Position numbers and translations under genes: made by a program
DNA from: Marinomonas sp. MED121
Lineage (GTDB): Bacteria; Pseudomonadota; Gammaproteobacteria; Pseudomonadales; Marinomonadaceae
Direction: 5' to 3'
NCBI RefSeq assembly: GCF_000153025.1
Contig: NZ_CH672434.1
Coordinates: 200,906-264,905 of the forward strand
Length of the DNA stretch: 64,000 nucleotides
Shown here: one piece after another, positions 40,915 to 49,923 of the stretch
Layout: each line of letters opens with the position of its first letter
How positions within the stretch are numbered: the first letter of the stretch is position 1
The notes under the pieces: generated by a model
Told to the model about the DNA's origin: nothing
Seen by the model: the letters and a program-made list of their open reading frames with translations, nothing else
Databases searched by the model: none

Positions 40915-41997
40915 ATGCAAATAGATTTTCATTATTACGCGACATTCGCGATGGCTCGCTGTGCCGGATTAAACTTAGAAAGTGCACTTGTCATCGCAAC
41001 ATCGGCTCAGTTTGTTGATGATAATGCCAGTCCACATGATATTGAATTTGATGATGGTTCGAGTTTAAGTGTTGAGGCAACGGCCCACCATGTTGCTGAC
41101 CTTGCAAATAGAGATAAAAAAGATCAGCGTAATGTTTGGGTTCCTTTCCATTTTTTACCCGGTAATGAGGGGATATCCTTTACGGAAAAGCTTATTTGCC
41201 GGCAAGACAGTGCGATTGCTAAGCAAATGTTGAGTCATTACTTAGAGCAATCAGATAAACCTTATTTCCTTGAACTTATAGGAATTATGGCCCATGTCTA
41301 TGGGGATACTTTTTCTCATTATGGGTTTTCCGGTGTGAGTTCAAGGCGTAATCGAGTACAGAGTAGCAGTTTTCGCTTTCGTAATAGCGGAGAAGAGGTC
41401 GTACACTCCTTGGAAGAAAAAAGAAAACATTTTATTGCTCGTTACGGTAATCAATTAGTCCGCAATATTAAGTCTAGCTTGGCAGAGGATGTTTCTGGTG
41501 CGTTGGGCCATGGGGCCGTTTTGACATATCCAGATGCTCCTTATTTAGAGTGGCGTTTTGATTATGAGGCCTATGAGTATGAAGCGGTTCGAACGTCTGG
41601 TTGGAGAGATAATAAAGCGAGTTTCTTGGCTTATTGTCAAAAGATACATGCTTTTTTTAGTGCGTTAGGAAAGTTAACGCCTGACTATTGTGAGCCTCAA
41701 ATGGCTAGTAATTGGGATGATATTGAAGAGAAGGTCAAAGCAGTGATTGCTTTACAGGCCGACAAAGAGGAACGCATTCAAGCTTGGCAAGATGCTGCGC
41801 AAAATGGTCTTTTTAAGAGCCCTCAATTGATTCCAAAATATAATGATTGGAATGGGGACTTTGACCTTATAAAAAGTTGTTATGGTGCCCATGAAGCAAT
41901 ACATTTTTCCTTGTATCGCTTCTATCAAGCCTCGTCATATCATAGATGGTATGTGCTTAGAGATTTGCTACCGCAATATGATCTTGCTGTGAACTAA
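40915..41997 (+). CDS. DUF6765 family protein
   Basis: A 360-residue protein without a signal peptide. The family signature is QIDFHYYATFAMARCAGLNL, AQFVDDN, WVPFHFLPG and LIGIMAHVYGDTFSHYGFSG. The His and Asp residues (FHYY, DD, HxxxDxxxH) suggest a metal-dependent hydrolase resembling the phospholipase C/S1-P1 nuclease fold; this is inference. The C-terminal half is less conserved. AAGGAATT precedes the ATG. It directly follows the transglutaminase-like gene and stops 2 bases before the convergent TetR gene. Function unknown. Confidence 0.75.
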   Translation: MQIDFHYYATFAMARCAGLNLESALVIATSAQFVDDNASPHDIEFDDGSSLSVEATAHHVADLANRDKKDQRNVWVPFHFLPGNEGISFTEKLICRQDSAIAKQMLSHYLEQSDKPYFLELIGIMAHVYGDTFSHYGFSGVSSRRNRVQSSSFRFRNSGEEVVHSLEEKRKHFIARYGNQLVRNIKSSLAEDVSGALGHGAVLTYPDAPYLEWRFDYEAYEYEAVRTSGWRDNKASFLAYCQKIHAFFSALGKLTPDYCEPQMASNWDDIEEKVKAVIALQADKEERIQAWQDAAQNGLFKSPQLIPKYNDWNGDFDLIKSCYGAHEAIHFSLYRFYQASSYHRWYVLRDLLPQYDLAVN

Positions 41998-41999
41998 TC

Positions 42000-42617
42000 T
42001 TATACGCTTACTCTATAATGATTTAAAAACATGGCGACGGTTTGCTCCGTTAAATGTTCCTGTTCTAGGTCCGATATTTCAGTTTTAAGCCCCATAACTT
42101 GTGGCCAAAAGCAGCTCCCTTTTAATAGGTTATGAAGCTGGGTAACGGCAAAATCAACATCTTGAATTGCTAAGCTCTCCTGAGCCTTAGCGGCTTTTAA
42201 CCAACGCTTTAAACTCGTTTCCTGTTTAGAAAACTCAATCACTTTTTTCTGTAAATCTTCTGGATGATAAAAATAGTGTCCAAAGGCTACTCTGGTCAGA
42301 GCGATATACTCTGCATCACTCATCAGTTTTACTTCTGTTCTAATAAGCTGAGTTAACTGTGCTTCTAGACTCATGGTCTGATCAAATTCAATTGAGTTTT
42401 GAACCAAGGCTTTATTCCAGAGGTCTGCAACTAATTGCATGACGAGTTCTTCTTTGTTTTCAAAGTGGTTGTAAATAGTGCGTTTTGACACTTGGGCTAA
42501 TTCGGCCAGTTTGTCCATGCTGGTGGCTTGTACCCCGAACGTTTGAAATGCACTTTTCGCAGCATCGAGGATGGCTTGATGTTTTATTTGTGATCGTGTG
42601 AGTTTTGTGTCTGTCAT
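42000..42617 (-). CDS. TetR family transcriptional regulator
   Basis: A 205-residue regulator. The HTH is ILDAAKSAFQTFGVQATSMD then KLAELAQVSKRTIYNHFENKEEL, and the C-terminal domain resembles the AcrR/TetR_C group (VMQLVADLWNKAL, TRVAFGHYFYHPED). It is divergent from the metallo-beta-lactamase-fold gene at 42763 and presumably controls it and itself from the 145-base gap. I could not pick out a clear palindrome there. Confidence 0.88.
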   Translation of the reverse strand: MTDTKLTRSQIKHQAILDAAKSAFQTFGVQATSMDKLAELAQVSKRTIYNHFENKEELVMQLVADLWNKALVQNSIEFDQTMSLEAQLTQLIRTEVKLMSDAEYIALTRVAFGHYFYHPEDLQKKVIEFSKQETSLKRWLKAAKAQESLAIQDVDFAVTQLHNLLKGSCFWPQVMGLKTEISDLEQEHLTEQTVAMFLNHYRVSV

Positions 42618-42762
42618 TTCATCCTACTGACTTAATTAGCTTGCATTATGGGTGTGTGAATATGCATTAAATATTCAAATTTAACGCATTTTACACTTGA
42701 TGGTTTACTTTTGAAATAAGCATTATTACACTGCCCAGTATAGTTTACTTGGTGTGAAATAT

Positions 42763-43842
42763 ATGAAATTTAAAGTTAGATATGCCTTTGGCCTAATAGG
42801 AGCGTTATTTATGTCTTCTCAATCAATTGCTTCAGCTCAAGTTGAAGGGAAATTTGTTAATTCAGAAATTAATTATCAAACTGGATTAGGCGCAATGCTT
42901 GATATGTCTTTAGCTTACTTAACGGCGAAAAGAGATTCGCCTGAACCGACAACACCAGTTCCCTTAGCCATGATTGATTTAGTTGAACTTGATAAAAGAA
43001 AGGACGCTGTGATTTATCGGTTAGGACATTCCACCATGTTCATGAAAATAGATGGCGAGTATATTCTTCTTGATCCAGTGTTTAGTGAAAGGGCATCGCC
43101 TTTTACGTTTGTCGGACCAAAACGCTTTCATCAGCCACCCATTAGTATTAACAACTTGCCTAATATCTCAGCAGTCATTATTAGTCACGATCATTATGAT
43201 CACCTTGATAAGGATGCGGTTTTAAAACTGGATAATAAGGTTGAACGTTTTATAACACCCTTAAAAGTTGGAAAAACGTTAGTTAAGTGGGGCATTAACC
43301 CATCAAAAATCACTGAATTGGATTGGTGGCAAGAGACCCAGCTTGGCTCTTTAACATTTACCGCAACCCCTGGCCAACACTTCTCAGGTCGTGGTTTATT
43401 TGACAAGGATGAAACCCTTTGGGCGGGATGGGCAATCAAAGGCAATCAAGCAAATGTCTTTTATACGGGCGATACGGGGTACTTTTCGGGCTTTAAAGAA
43501 ATTGGTGAACGCTTAGGACCATTTGATTTGAGCATGGTTGAAACAGGGGCATATAGTAAACTTTGGAAAGACATACATATGCACCCAAGTGAAAGCATGC
43601 AAGCTCATCTTGATTTAAAAGCAAAAGCTATGATGCCAGTTCACAATGGTACCTTTGATTTATCATTGCATGATTGGTACGAACCGTTAGAAAGTATTCG
43701 AGCATTAGCACAAGAGCAAGGTGTGCAGTTAGTGACCCCGATTTTTGGTGAAGCGGTTTCTATTAACGCCCCGCAAATGACAAAAGCTTGGTGGCAAGAC
43801 ATGGTTGAACAGGAGACATTGAAGGTGGCGAATCAATTTTAG
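42763..43842 (+). CDS. Exported metallo-beta-lactamase-fold hydrolase (NAPE-PLD/UlaG-like)
   Basis: A 359-residue protein with an N-terminal signal peptide (FGLIGALFMSSQSIASA). The metal motif is SHDHYDHLD (HxHxDH), with further metal His in PGQHFSGRG, Asp in YTGDTGYFSG and His in PVHNGTFDLSLHDW. The GHSTMFMKIDGEYILLDPVF start is typical of the NAPE-PLD/UlaG-like group (phospholipase D-type or lactonase). Substrate unknown. GTG 42754 would add three residues; ATG 42763 is preferred. It is divergent from the TetR gene, a probable regulator-target pair. Confidence 0.85.
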   Translation: MKFKVRYAFGLIGALFMSSQSIASAQVEGKFVNSEINYQTGLGAMLDMSLAYLTAKRDSPEPTTPVPLAMIDLVELDKRKDAVIYRLGHSTMFMKIDGEYILLDPVFSERASPFTFVGPKRFHQPPISINNLPNISAVIISHDHYDHLDKDAVLKLDNKVERFITPLKVGKTLVKWGINPSKITELDWWQETQLGSLTFTATPGQHFSGRGLFDKDETLWAGWAIKGNQANVFYTGDTGYFSGFKEIGERLGPFDLSMVETGAYSKLWKDIHMHPSESMQAHLDLKAKAMMPVHNGTFDLSLHDWYEPLESIRALAQEQGVQLVTPIFGEAVSINAPQMTKAWWQDMVEQETLKVANQF

Positions 43843-43844
43843 TT

Positions 43845-43876
43845 AAAATGGGAGAGCGTTGCTCTCCCATTTTTTA
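43845..43876. terminator. Bidirectional intrinsic terminator
   Basis: AAAATGGGAGAGC (43845-43857) pairs with GCTCTCCCATTTT (43861-43873), flanked by A- and T-runs. It serves both the MBL-fold gene and the convergent acetyltransferase gene. Confidence 0.88.
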
Positions 43877-44296
43877 AATTAATTTTCCCATACTAAGCCT
43901 TTCTTCAATGTTAAAACCTAATGATTGATAGAAGCGAGTTACTTCTGTGTTATCAGTTCGTATTTGTAGGTTTAGCTTGATACAGCCTAATTGTTTTAAT
44001 GCTTCAATGCTGGTTTGAATCAACTTAGTGCCTACACCTAAGCGTCGATAGTCTGACGAAGTAGCAACGGCATACAGCCAGCCCCTATGACCGTCATAAC
44101 CAGCCATGCATGCTCCTATAATATGCTCTTTATATTTAGCGATATAGATTAAATCATCAACCGCTAACTTTTCTTCAAGCATTCTCTTTGGTTCATTGTG
44201 AGCGGCTGAATTAATAAAAATAGATTGCCAAAAACTGACTAATTCAAGGCTGTCTTCTTGCGCAAACTTACGCACTAGTATTTCCTCTTGATCCAT
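43874..44296 (-). CDS. ypeA: YpeA-like GNAT acetyltransferase
   Basis: A 140-residue acetyltransferase. The sequence matches YpeA: an EEKL.VD-type segment (MLEEKLAVDDLIYIAKY), CMAGYDGHRGWLYAVATSSD, YRRLGVGTKLI (acetyl-CoA motif A) and KLNLQIRTDNTEVTRFYQSLGF, ending LSMGKLI. ATG 44296 is chosen because homology starts there; the frame extends to 44350. Substrate is not established for the family. It is divergent from the receiver-GGDEF gene. Confidence 0.85.
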   Translation of the reverse strand: MDQEEILVRKFAQEDSLELVSFWQSIFINSAAHNEPKRMLEEKLAVDDLIYIAKYKEHIIGACMAGYDGHRGWLYAVATSSDYRRLGVGTKLIQTSIEALKQLGCIKLNLQIRTDNTEVTRFYQSLGFNIEERLSMGKLI

Positions 44297-44407
44297 GTTG
44301 TTTACCTGCTTTTTTAATTGCGATAATTGAGGATTTAGACTATTAATCAATATTAGGCGTCAAAAGTCTAGCCTCGTTTTTCAAGTCAAATACAAGGGAT
44401 GTTTTGA

Positions 44408-45358
44408 GTGGAAGCTAAACTGAATGAAACAGAAGTCTATCGTGTGTTAGTGGTGGAAGATGACGATATAGACAGGGTAGCAATTAAACGTGCTTTGAGA
44501 AATCAAAGTGTTGAATACTGTCTGGTATTTAGCTATCTGATGAGTGAAGTAAAGAACTTAGTAGAAAACCATTCCTTTGATGTCGTTTTAACTGATATGA
44601 ATTTACCCGATTCAGCCGGCCTTTTAACGATACAAACCATTGTAGAGTTATTTCCTTCTATACCTGTCATTGTCTTATCTGGTACCGACAGTGACGAAAT
44701 GGCTTTAGAAGCGGTACATTCTGGTGCTCAAGATTACCTTCATAAAAACTACCTAGCAGATGCCAGTTTAATCACACGTACCATTAGGCATGCTATGGAG
44801 CGTTTCCAACTTAAGTTAGGAGATGAAAAGAGGCAAGAGAAAGCGCTATTAAGTGCACAATATGACCCTTGTACAAAATTACCCAATAGGGCGCTGTTGT
44901 TTGACCGTATGGATCAGATCATTACCAATGCAAAACGTGATAGATCTTCTTTTACAGTGCTCTTTATTGATTTAGATGAGTTTAAAAATGTGAATGATTG
45001 CTTTGGTCATGATGCGGGAGATAAAGTGCTCATCTCAGTCGCAACACGTATGCAACACATGTTAAGAGAAAGTGATACTGTTTCTCGTTTTGGAGGGGAT
45101 GAGTTTGTTGTTATTTTGCCAAATAGCGCTGACTGTTTATCGATTAAAAAAATTAGTCAGGCATTGATCAAAGCAATTAATTTACCTGTCATTATTGATG
45201 GTCAATCATGCTCTGTTGGCGCCAGCATAGGGGTCTCTTTTTATCCGGAACATGGTGTTCAACCAAAGCGCCTAATTAAGAATGCGGATCTGGCTATGTA
45301 TCAAGCTAAAGAGAATGGTCGTAATAAGGTGCAGGTATTTTCGTATGACTTATATTAG
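44408..45358 (+). CDS. Response regulator diguanylate cyclase (receiver-GGDEF)
   Basis: A 316-residue protein. The receiver domain has VEDDD (16-20) and phosphoacceptor Asp63 in LTDMNLPDS. A helical linker leads to a GGDEF domain with GGDEF at 229-233 and an inhibitory RxxD site (RESD, 220-223). It should make cyclic di-GMP when phosphorylated, with product inhibition. The start is GTG 44408 with AAGGGA upstream. It is convergent with a receiver-only protein and CHASE histidine kinase at 45392-47758, which are good candidates for its upstream kinase. Confidence 0.92.
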   Translation: MEAKLNETEVYRVLVVEDDDIDRVAIKRALRNQSVEYCLVFSYLMSEVKNLVENHSFDVVLTDMNLPDSAGLLTIQTIVELFPSIPVIVLSGTDSDEMALEAVHSGAQDYLHKNYLADASLITRTIRHAMERFQLKLGDEKRQEKALLSAQYDPCTKLPNRALLFDRMDQIITNAKRDRSSFTVLFIDLDEFKNVNDCFGHDAGDKVLISVATRMQHMLRESDTVSRFGGDEFVVILPNSADCLSIKKISQALIKAINLPVIIDGQSCSVGASIGVSFYPEHGVQPKRLIKNADLAMYQAKENGRNKVQVFSYDLY

Positions 45359-45391
45359 ATTTGACATCTAATTGAACTAAAACAGCAGGTT

Positions 45392-45826
45392 TTATTTTGG
45401 CAATATAACCAATCGACTGAACTTCTCTACCAATGAGACAACCTCTTTAAATCCATCACCCACATTTGATTTTAGAATGTAACCCGCAATGTTATTTTGA
45501 TAAGCACTCACTCTGTCTGCATCCACATCTGATGTGGTTAATACAAAAATAATAGCGCCTTTTAATGCTGGATCTTCTCTTACTAGGGTTAGAAACTCTA
45601 TCCCACCCATAACTGGCATATTAATGTCTAGCAATATGATATAAGGCTTAGTAATCGAAACCTTACTGTTATTCCCTAGCAATATATCAAGCGCCTCCTG
45701 CCCATTGCTGGCCCTGACAATAGGGTTAACAAGTTTTAGTTTTTTAAACCCCCTAATAACCGCTTTAGCATCAATGTCATCATCTTCAACGAGCAAAATA
45801 TTGAGTTCTTGGTGTTCTGACATCAT
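45392..45826 (-). CDS. Single-domain response regulator (Rcp1-like)
   Basis: A 144-residue stand-alone receiver. The acidic pocket is VEDDD (13-17), the phosphoacceptor Asp67 lies in LLDINMPVMGG, the switch Thr in VLTTSD and Lys in GYILKSNV. The extra loop after the first helices resembles the Rcp1/phytochrome-type receivers. AAGGAT precedes the double ATG. Its start is 28 bases after the CHASE kinase stop, so they form one unit; it probably relays phosphate from that kinase. Confidence 0.92.
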   Translation of the reverse strand: MMSEHQELNILLVEDDDIDAKAVIRGFKKLKLVNPIVRASNGQEALDILLGNNSKVSITKPYIILLDINMPVMGGIEFLTLVREDPALKGAIIFVLTTSDVDADRVSAYQNNIAGYILKSNVGDGFKEVVSLVEKFSRLVILPK

Positions 45827-45853
45827 GAATGAATATCCTTATTAAGCGTGGAT

Positions 45854-47758
45854 TTATTTGTTGTGCAGGTTTTTTGGCCAATTAAAGTAGAAGGTACTAC
45901 CTTGGCCTAAACTCGATTCAACAAATACTTTGCCACCATAACTGTTTACTACTTTTTTGATTAATGCCAAGCCCATACCGCTGCCTTCTACTTTATCCCT
46001 TGGCTTTAATGTTTTGAACATCTCAAAGATCTGCTCAAAGTGTTTGGGGTCTATTCCTGGTCCGTTGTCTCTTATAGAAAAAGTGTAGGCGTTATTTTGT
46101 TCAGAGCAATCAAACTCGATGTGTAATTCCTCTTTATCCGCATGTTTAACGGCATTTCCTATAAGGTTTCTAATTATCAGTTCAAATTGAGCCGTTACAT
46201 TTATCTTGTATGGAAAGTTATCTGAAAAACTTAAACTGCATTGTGTTGATGGTGCATTGAGAATAAAAACATCCTTGATCAACTTTTGCACATCTACTTG
46301 AGATACTTTTTCTTCGTGACGGCCCACTTTTGAATATTTAAATAAATCGACTAACAACCTTTCTAGGCGAGATATCCTTTGTCTAATTGCGGTTAAATGT
46401 TCGGGTATTTCAGTGAGCTCATTTGCTTCAAGGTCTTCTATAACCCAACTTGCTAATTGATCAATCCCCCTTAAAGGTGCTTTTAGATCGTGGGATGCGA
46501 CATAGGCAAACTCATCAAGTTCTTTATTTGATCTTGCAAGCTCTAAGCTTTTGCTTTCCGCTTGTTCTTTTTGCTGTTTTAGCTCAAGCATTAATTTATT
46601 GAGTGCTTCACGACTTTGGGTTAATTGAGTAACATTTTTATTGAGTTCCTCATTTTTAATGGCTAATGATTGTGTCCTCTCATCAACTTTTGCTTCTAAG
46701 TTTTGGTTATGACCCTTTATTTTTGAATTGAGCGTCTTGAGCTGACGACTATCTTGAGTAATTCGGGTTAAGGCATAGGCAGAAAGGGCCAACAAGGTAC
46801 TAATAATAAAGCCACAAAATAGGGCCCAATGATAAAGGGGAGGCGCTAATGTTTTCTGACGCAATTCATCAGACATGGTTAATTCAAGTTGCCATGTTCT
46901 TTGTGGGAGCTGCAGATCAAATAAATAGTCTGCTTTATGTCTTTGCCCAAATAAAAGCGGCTGGGTTAAAGCATCTAGATCTAATAACGTCATTAAGAAA
47001 CCATCATTTAAGGCTTGCTCATTAACTCGATTGATTAAATTGGCAATTTTAAATGACCCTAGAACAAAGCCCTTTAACTCAGCTCTTCTAAGCGCTAAGG
47101 AGGTTGGAATCATACCCGTATGATAGATTGGCGCTATCATAAGGAAATTATGTAAAGCGTCTTTTTCATCCAGTAAGTTGATTTGCTCTGTGGTGGTAAT
47201 TTCAGCTGTATCTCTTGCAAATTCAAGGGTCTCTAATTGAATTCGATCAGCGCTAAGGTCAAGTCCTAACATGTCTTCATTGCCTGCTAAGGGCTGAATG
47301 TAATTAATAGGGTAGTAGTTAGTTTTGGCTTCACTTATCTCAAGCCTGTTGTTAGCAGTGGCTTTTTTTATCTGAAATTGATTGAAGGTGTTTGTTTGCT
47401 GTATTTCAAAGTCTTTACGATCTTTATGTTCGACTTTGGGTATCCATTCAAGGGTTTTTATATAGTTGATATCATTTAAAAAAAGTTGAGTGAATTGCTT
47501 AAATTGTGGATAGCTGATGTCTTTGTGAGAGTTATAAAATGCTTGTAGTGTCAGTATATCAATCACACTACGCTTAATCGCCTCTTGTAAAAAATCTGCT
47601 ATTTTTTCTGTTTTAGCGATAACCGCATTTTGATTGGTGCTGACAATTTCGTTTTTAAGGTTAGTTGAGAACTCAAGACTAATGGCACTGGATAGGACAA
47701 ATGACAATAGCCCTAAATAAACAGGCTTATTCTTAGATAGCCAACTGACTGCTTGCAT
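45854..47758 (-). CDS. CHASE-domain sensor histidine kinase
   Basis: A 634-residue kinase. TM1 is at about 13-30 and an extracellular CHASE domain at about 60-290 (LEWIPKVEHKDRKDFE, YYPINYIQPLAGNEDMLGLDL). TM2 is at about 310-332, with a coiled coil at 340-410. HisKA has His423 in VASHDLKAPLRG, and HATPase has NLIGNAVKHA, DNGPGID and GSGMGLALIKKVV. The HisKA form resembles bacteriophytochrome-type kinases that pair with Rcp1-like receivers, in line with the next gene. CHASE domains bind small molecules such as cytokinin-like or peptide signals; the ligand here is unknown. Confidence 0.93.
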   Translation of the reverse strand: MQAVSWLSKNKPVYLGLLSFVLSSAISLEFSTNLKNEIVSTNQNAVIAKTEKIADFLQEAIKRSVIDILTLQAFYNSHKDISYPQFKQFTQLFLNDINYIKTLEWIPKVEHKDRKDFEIQQTNTFNQFQIKKATANNRLEISEAKTNYYPINYIQPLAGNEDMLGLDLSADRIQLETLEFARDTAEITTTEQINLLDEKDALHNFLMIAPIYHTGMIPTSLALRRAELKGFVLGSFKIANLINRVNEQALNDGFLMTLLDLDALTQPLLFGQRHKADYLFDLQLPQRTWQLELTMSDELRQKTLAPPLYHWALFCGFIISTLLALSAYALTRITQDSRQLKTLNSKIKGHNQNLEAKVDERTQSLAIKNEELNKNVTQLTQSREALNKLMLELKQQKEQAESKSLELARSNKELDEFAYVASHDLKAPLRGIDQLASWVIEDLEANELTEIPEHLTAIRQRISRLERLLVDLFKYSKVGRHEEKVSQVDVQKLIKDVFILNAPSTQCSLSFSDNFPYKINVTAQFELIIRNLIGNAVKHADKEELHIEFDCSEQNNAYTFSIRDNGPGIDPKHFEQIFEMFKTLKPRDKVEGSGMGLALIKKVVNSYGGKVFVESSLGQGSTFYFNWPKNLHNK

Positions 47759-47892
47759 AAGATCCTTCTTTAAACGATAAACCCCATCAGGGTAGATGTA
47801 ATATGTATGACTCCATTTTTTGAGTTTAGTACATTTTATCTCTTCTCAGACCTGAGTAAGGGGAATTTTTTTAAAGAAGTGTAAAGCAAGAA

Positions 47893-47921
47893 AGGACTTA
47901 ATAGGGTTGCGATTAAGTCCT
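47893..47921 (-). terminator. Hairpin after the TIM-barrel gene
   Basis: AGGACTTAAT (47893-47902) pairs with ATTAAGTCCT (47912-47921). On the minus strand it is followed by TTTC only, so it is a weak terminator. Its right arm includes TGCGATTAAGTCC, the motif also found at the ends of the 35188 element. Confidence 0.5.
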
Positions 47922-47927
47922 GTAAAA

Positions 47928-48740
47928 TTAATTGATTAGCTGCAGAATTTTATTTTTCATGAAGAAATTTGCTTGCCATATATTGGCTAAGGTTTCACCT
48001 TTATGGTTTGTGTGGGCATAAGGGGCAGGACCAAACTCAGGCGTAATAGTAAAGGTGTCTTGGTTAGTGTCAGCTATAGCTAAAACCTTTAACCAAAGCT
48101 GGCAGTGATTTTCAACTTGACTTGACCACTGAGGGTCAGCAGGGTCAGTGACTTGAGGACCTTCTTCATAACCAACTCTTGCATGAATATGTTTAACATG
48201 CTCAAACAGTTTTTCCAAACGTTCAGCTTGATCGGATAAATCTGATTCATGCACAACCATCCAATGGCTAATATCTAAATTGAGCTTTAGTTCGGGTAAG
48301 GCATCAATAATTTGCTCGGTTCCCAATGTACTAAAGGTAGGCCTAAATCTATGGGTTTCATGGGTGATAGCAACACCATATTTTTGTTCTAAAGATAAGG
48401 CGTGCTCAAAAATCTTGAGGTTATCTTTAAAACTAAAAATATCTCTACCTGTATGGCTATTGATTAACTTAGGCTTGAATTGAATGGCGTGCTTAATTTG
48501 CTCATCCATGGAGCGTATATGTTCTTCCGCATTATTACCTTGAGTGCCTATGCCTGTGATAATGTCTAAATCTTTAGATTCATGTAAGGCCAATGTCTCT
48601 TGAGCATCAAGAGGGTAGAAAGGTAAAAAGAGCTCTGAGCCCTGATAGCCTTCAGTTTTGATTTTTACCAGTAATTGGCTTAGATCATCTAAGTTATTGC
48701 ATTCTGCTTCCCAAAATGATTTATGGAAATTAAGTTTCAT
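47928..48740 (-). CDS. Sugar-phosphate isomerase/epimerase-like TIM-barrel protein
   Basis: A 270-residue AP-endonuclease-2-type TIM barrel. Metal-binding elements in order: ELFLPF-like Glu, INSHTGRDIF (His), THETHRFRPTF (Glu/His), LNLDISHWMVVHESD (Asp/His), HIHARVGYEEG (His) and TPEFGPAPY (Glu). Such proteins isomerise or epimerise ketoses or inositol derivatives using divalent metal. It is cytoplasmic and monocistronic. Substrate unknown. Confidence 0.85.
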   Translation of the reverse strand: MKLNFHKSFWEAECNNLDDLSQLLVKIKTEGYQGSELFLPFYPLDAQETLALHESKDLDIITGIGTQGNNAEEHIRSMDEQIKHAIQFKPKLINSHTGRDIFSFKDNLKIFEHALSLEQKYGVAITHETHRFRPTFSTLGTEQIIDALPELKLNLDISHWMVVHESDLSDQAERLEKLFEHVKHIHARVGYEEGPQVTDPADPQWSSQVENHCQLWLKVLAIADTNQDTFTITPEFGPAPYAHTNHKGETLANIWQANFFMKNKILQLIN

Positions 48741-48990
48741 TTATCTTTAGTCCTGAAAAAAATTGCTTACTTTTTACGTTAAAAAGCATGGTAAAACAAG
48801 ATTTAATGTCTATATCGAAGTTTGGTTCTTTAATTAAAAGCCAGTTGAGAATCGGCGTCACTTTGAGGGATATCTGGTATTAGTAATAGGTATAAAACGA
48901 CTTTAATTATGTTTATTGGTTATGTTTTATTGCTTGTGTATGATAAATGCTAATTAGCCTTTTATAAAATAACAAGAATAGGTCGAAACC

Positions 48991-49851
48991 ATGGATGTTG
49001 AAATTATATTAATTGCTTTAAGTCCGATTTTTTTAATCTTTATCGCCTACGAATTTATAAAGCATCGCCAGAATTATGTAATTAAAGATAGTTTGGCGAA
49101 TACGGCTTTGGCATTAATGCATCAAGGGGCTGATGCAATTGCCTTACTTTTCTTAATGCCTATTTTTTACTGGTTGTATGAGTTTAGAGTACTCGATATT
49201 GAACTGAGCTTTCTTAGTCTATTTTTTGCTTTCTTGTTGCAAGACTTTTTGTACTACTGGTTTCATCGAGCATCCCATCATATCCATTGGCTTTGGTCAG
49301 CTCATGTGGTGCACCATAGTTCTACAGAAATGAATTTTTCTACAGCCTTTAGACAAAGCATCATGTATCCGATAACAGGTATGTGGCTATTTTGGATGCC
49401 AATGATCTTAATAGGCTTTGATCCGAAAATTGTCTTCACCGTTGTGGCGCTTAACTTAGCCTTTCAGTTTTTTGTTCATACCAAGATTATTGGTAAGTTA
49501 GGTGTGTTAGAGAAGGTATTCAACACACCGTCGATTCACCGAGTTCATCATGCAGTTAACCCAGGATATTTGGATAAAAATTTTGCTGGTGTGCTGGTAA
49601 TTTGGGATAGGATGTTTGGCACCTATGCAGAGGAGCAAGATGATAAACCTTGCCGTTATGGCATAGTCGGTCAAATTGGTACTTACAACCCCATTACCAT
49701 TAGCTTTCATCAATGGTTCTATATGATAAAAACAACCTTGGTGACTAAAGGTATGAAAGCGAAATTAAACGTGTTGTTTGGGTATCCAACAAGCTCTGTT
49801 AGTCATGAAAAGCAGCATGATAGAGATGTTGAAGCTAAAGTATTAGAGTAA
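48991..49851 (+). CDS. Membrane di-iron hydroxylase (sterol desaturase/fatty acid hydroxylase family)
   Basis: A 286-residue integral membrane protein. The His boxes are HRASHH (92-97), HVVHH (105-109), His163 and HRVHH (183-187), the eight-His di-iron site. Four hydrophobic segments lie at about 4-22, 45-62, 72-90 and 125-165. NPGYLDKNFAGVLVIWDRMFGTY is strongly conserved in the alkylglycerol monooxygenase/sterol desaturase group. It hydroxylates or desaturates a lipid; the substrate is not predictable. A bidirectional terminator follows. Confidence 0.9.
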   Translation: MDVEIILIALSPIFLIFIAYEFIKHRQNYVIKDSLANTALALMHQGADAIALLFLMPIFYWLYEFRVLDIELSFLSLFFAFLLQDFLYYWFHRASHHIHWLWSAHVVHHSSTEMNFSTAFRQSIMYPITGMWLFWMPMILIGFDPKIVFTVVALNLAFQFFVHTKIIGKLGVLEKVFNTPSIHRVHHAVNPGYLDKNFAGVLVIWDRMFGTYAEEQDDKPCRYGIVGQIGTYNPITISFHQWFYMIKTTLVTKGMKAKLNVLFGYPTSSVSHEKQHDRDVEAKVLE

Positions 49852-49862
49852 GTGTTTCCTCT

Positions 49863-49899
49863 AACTAAAAAACAGCCTGAATGGCTGTTTTTTAGTTAA
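49863..49899. terminator. Bidirectional intrinsic terminator
   Basis: AACTAAAAAACAGCC pairs with GGCTGTTTTTTAGTT around a TGAAT loop. It lies between the hydroxylase gene and the convergent chemoreceptor gene. Confidence 0.88.
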
Positions 49900-49923
49900 T
49901 AATGAATGATATTTCAAATGAGA

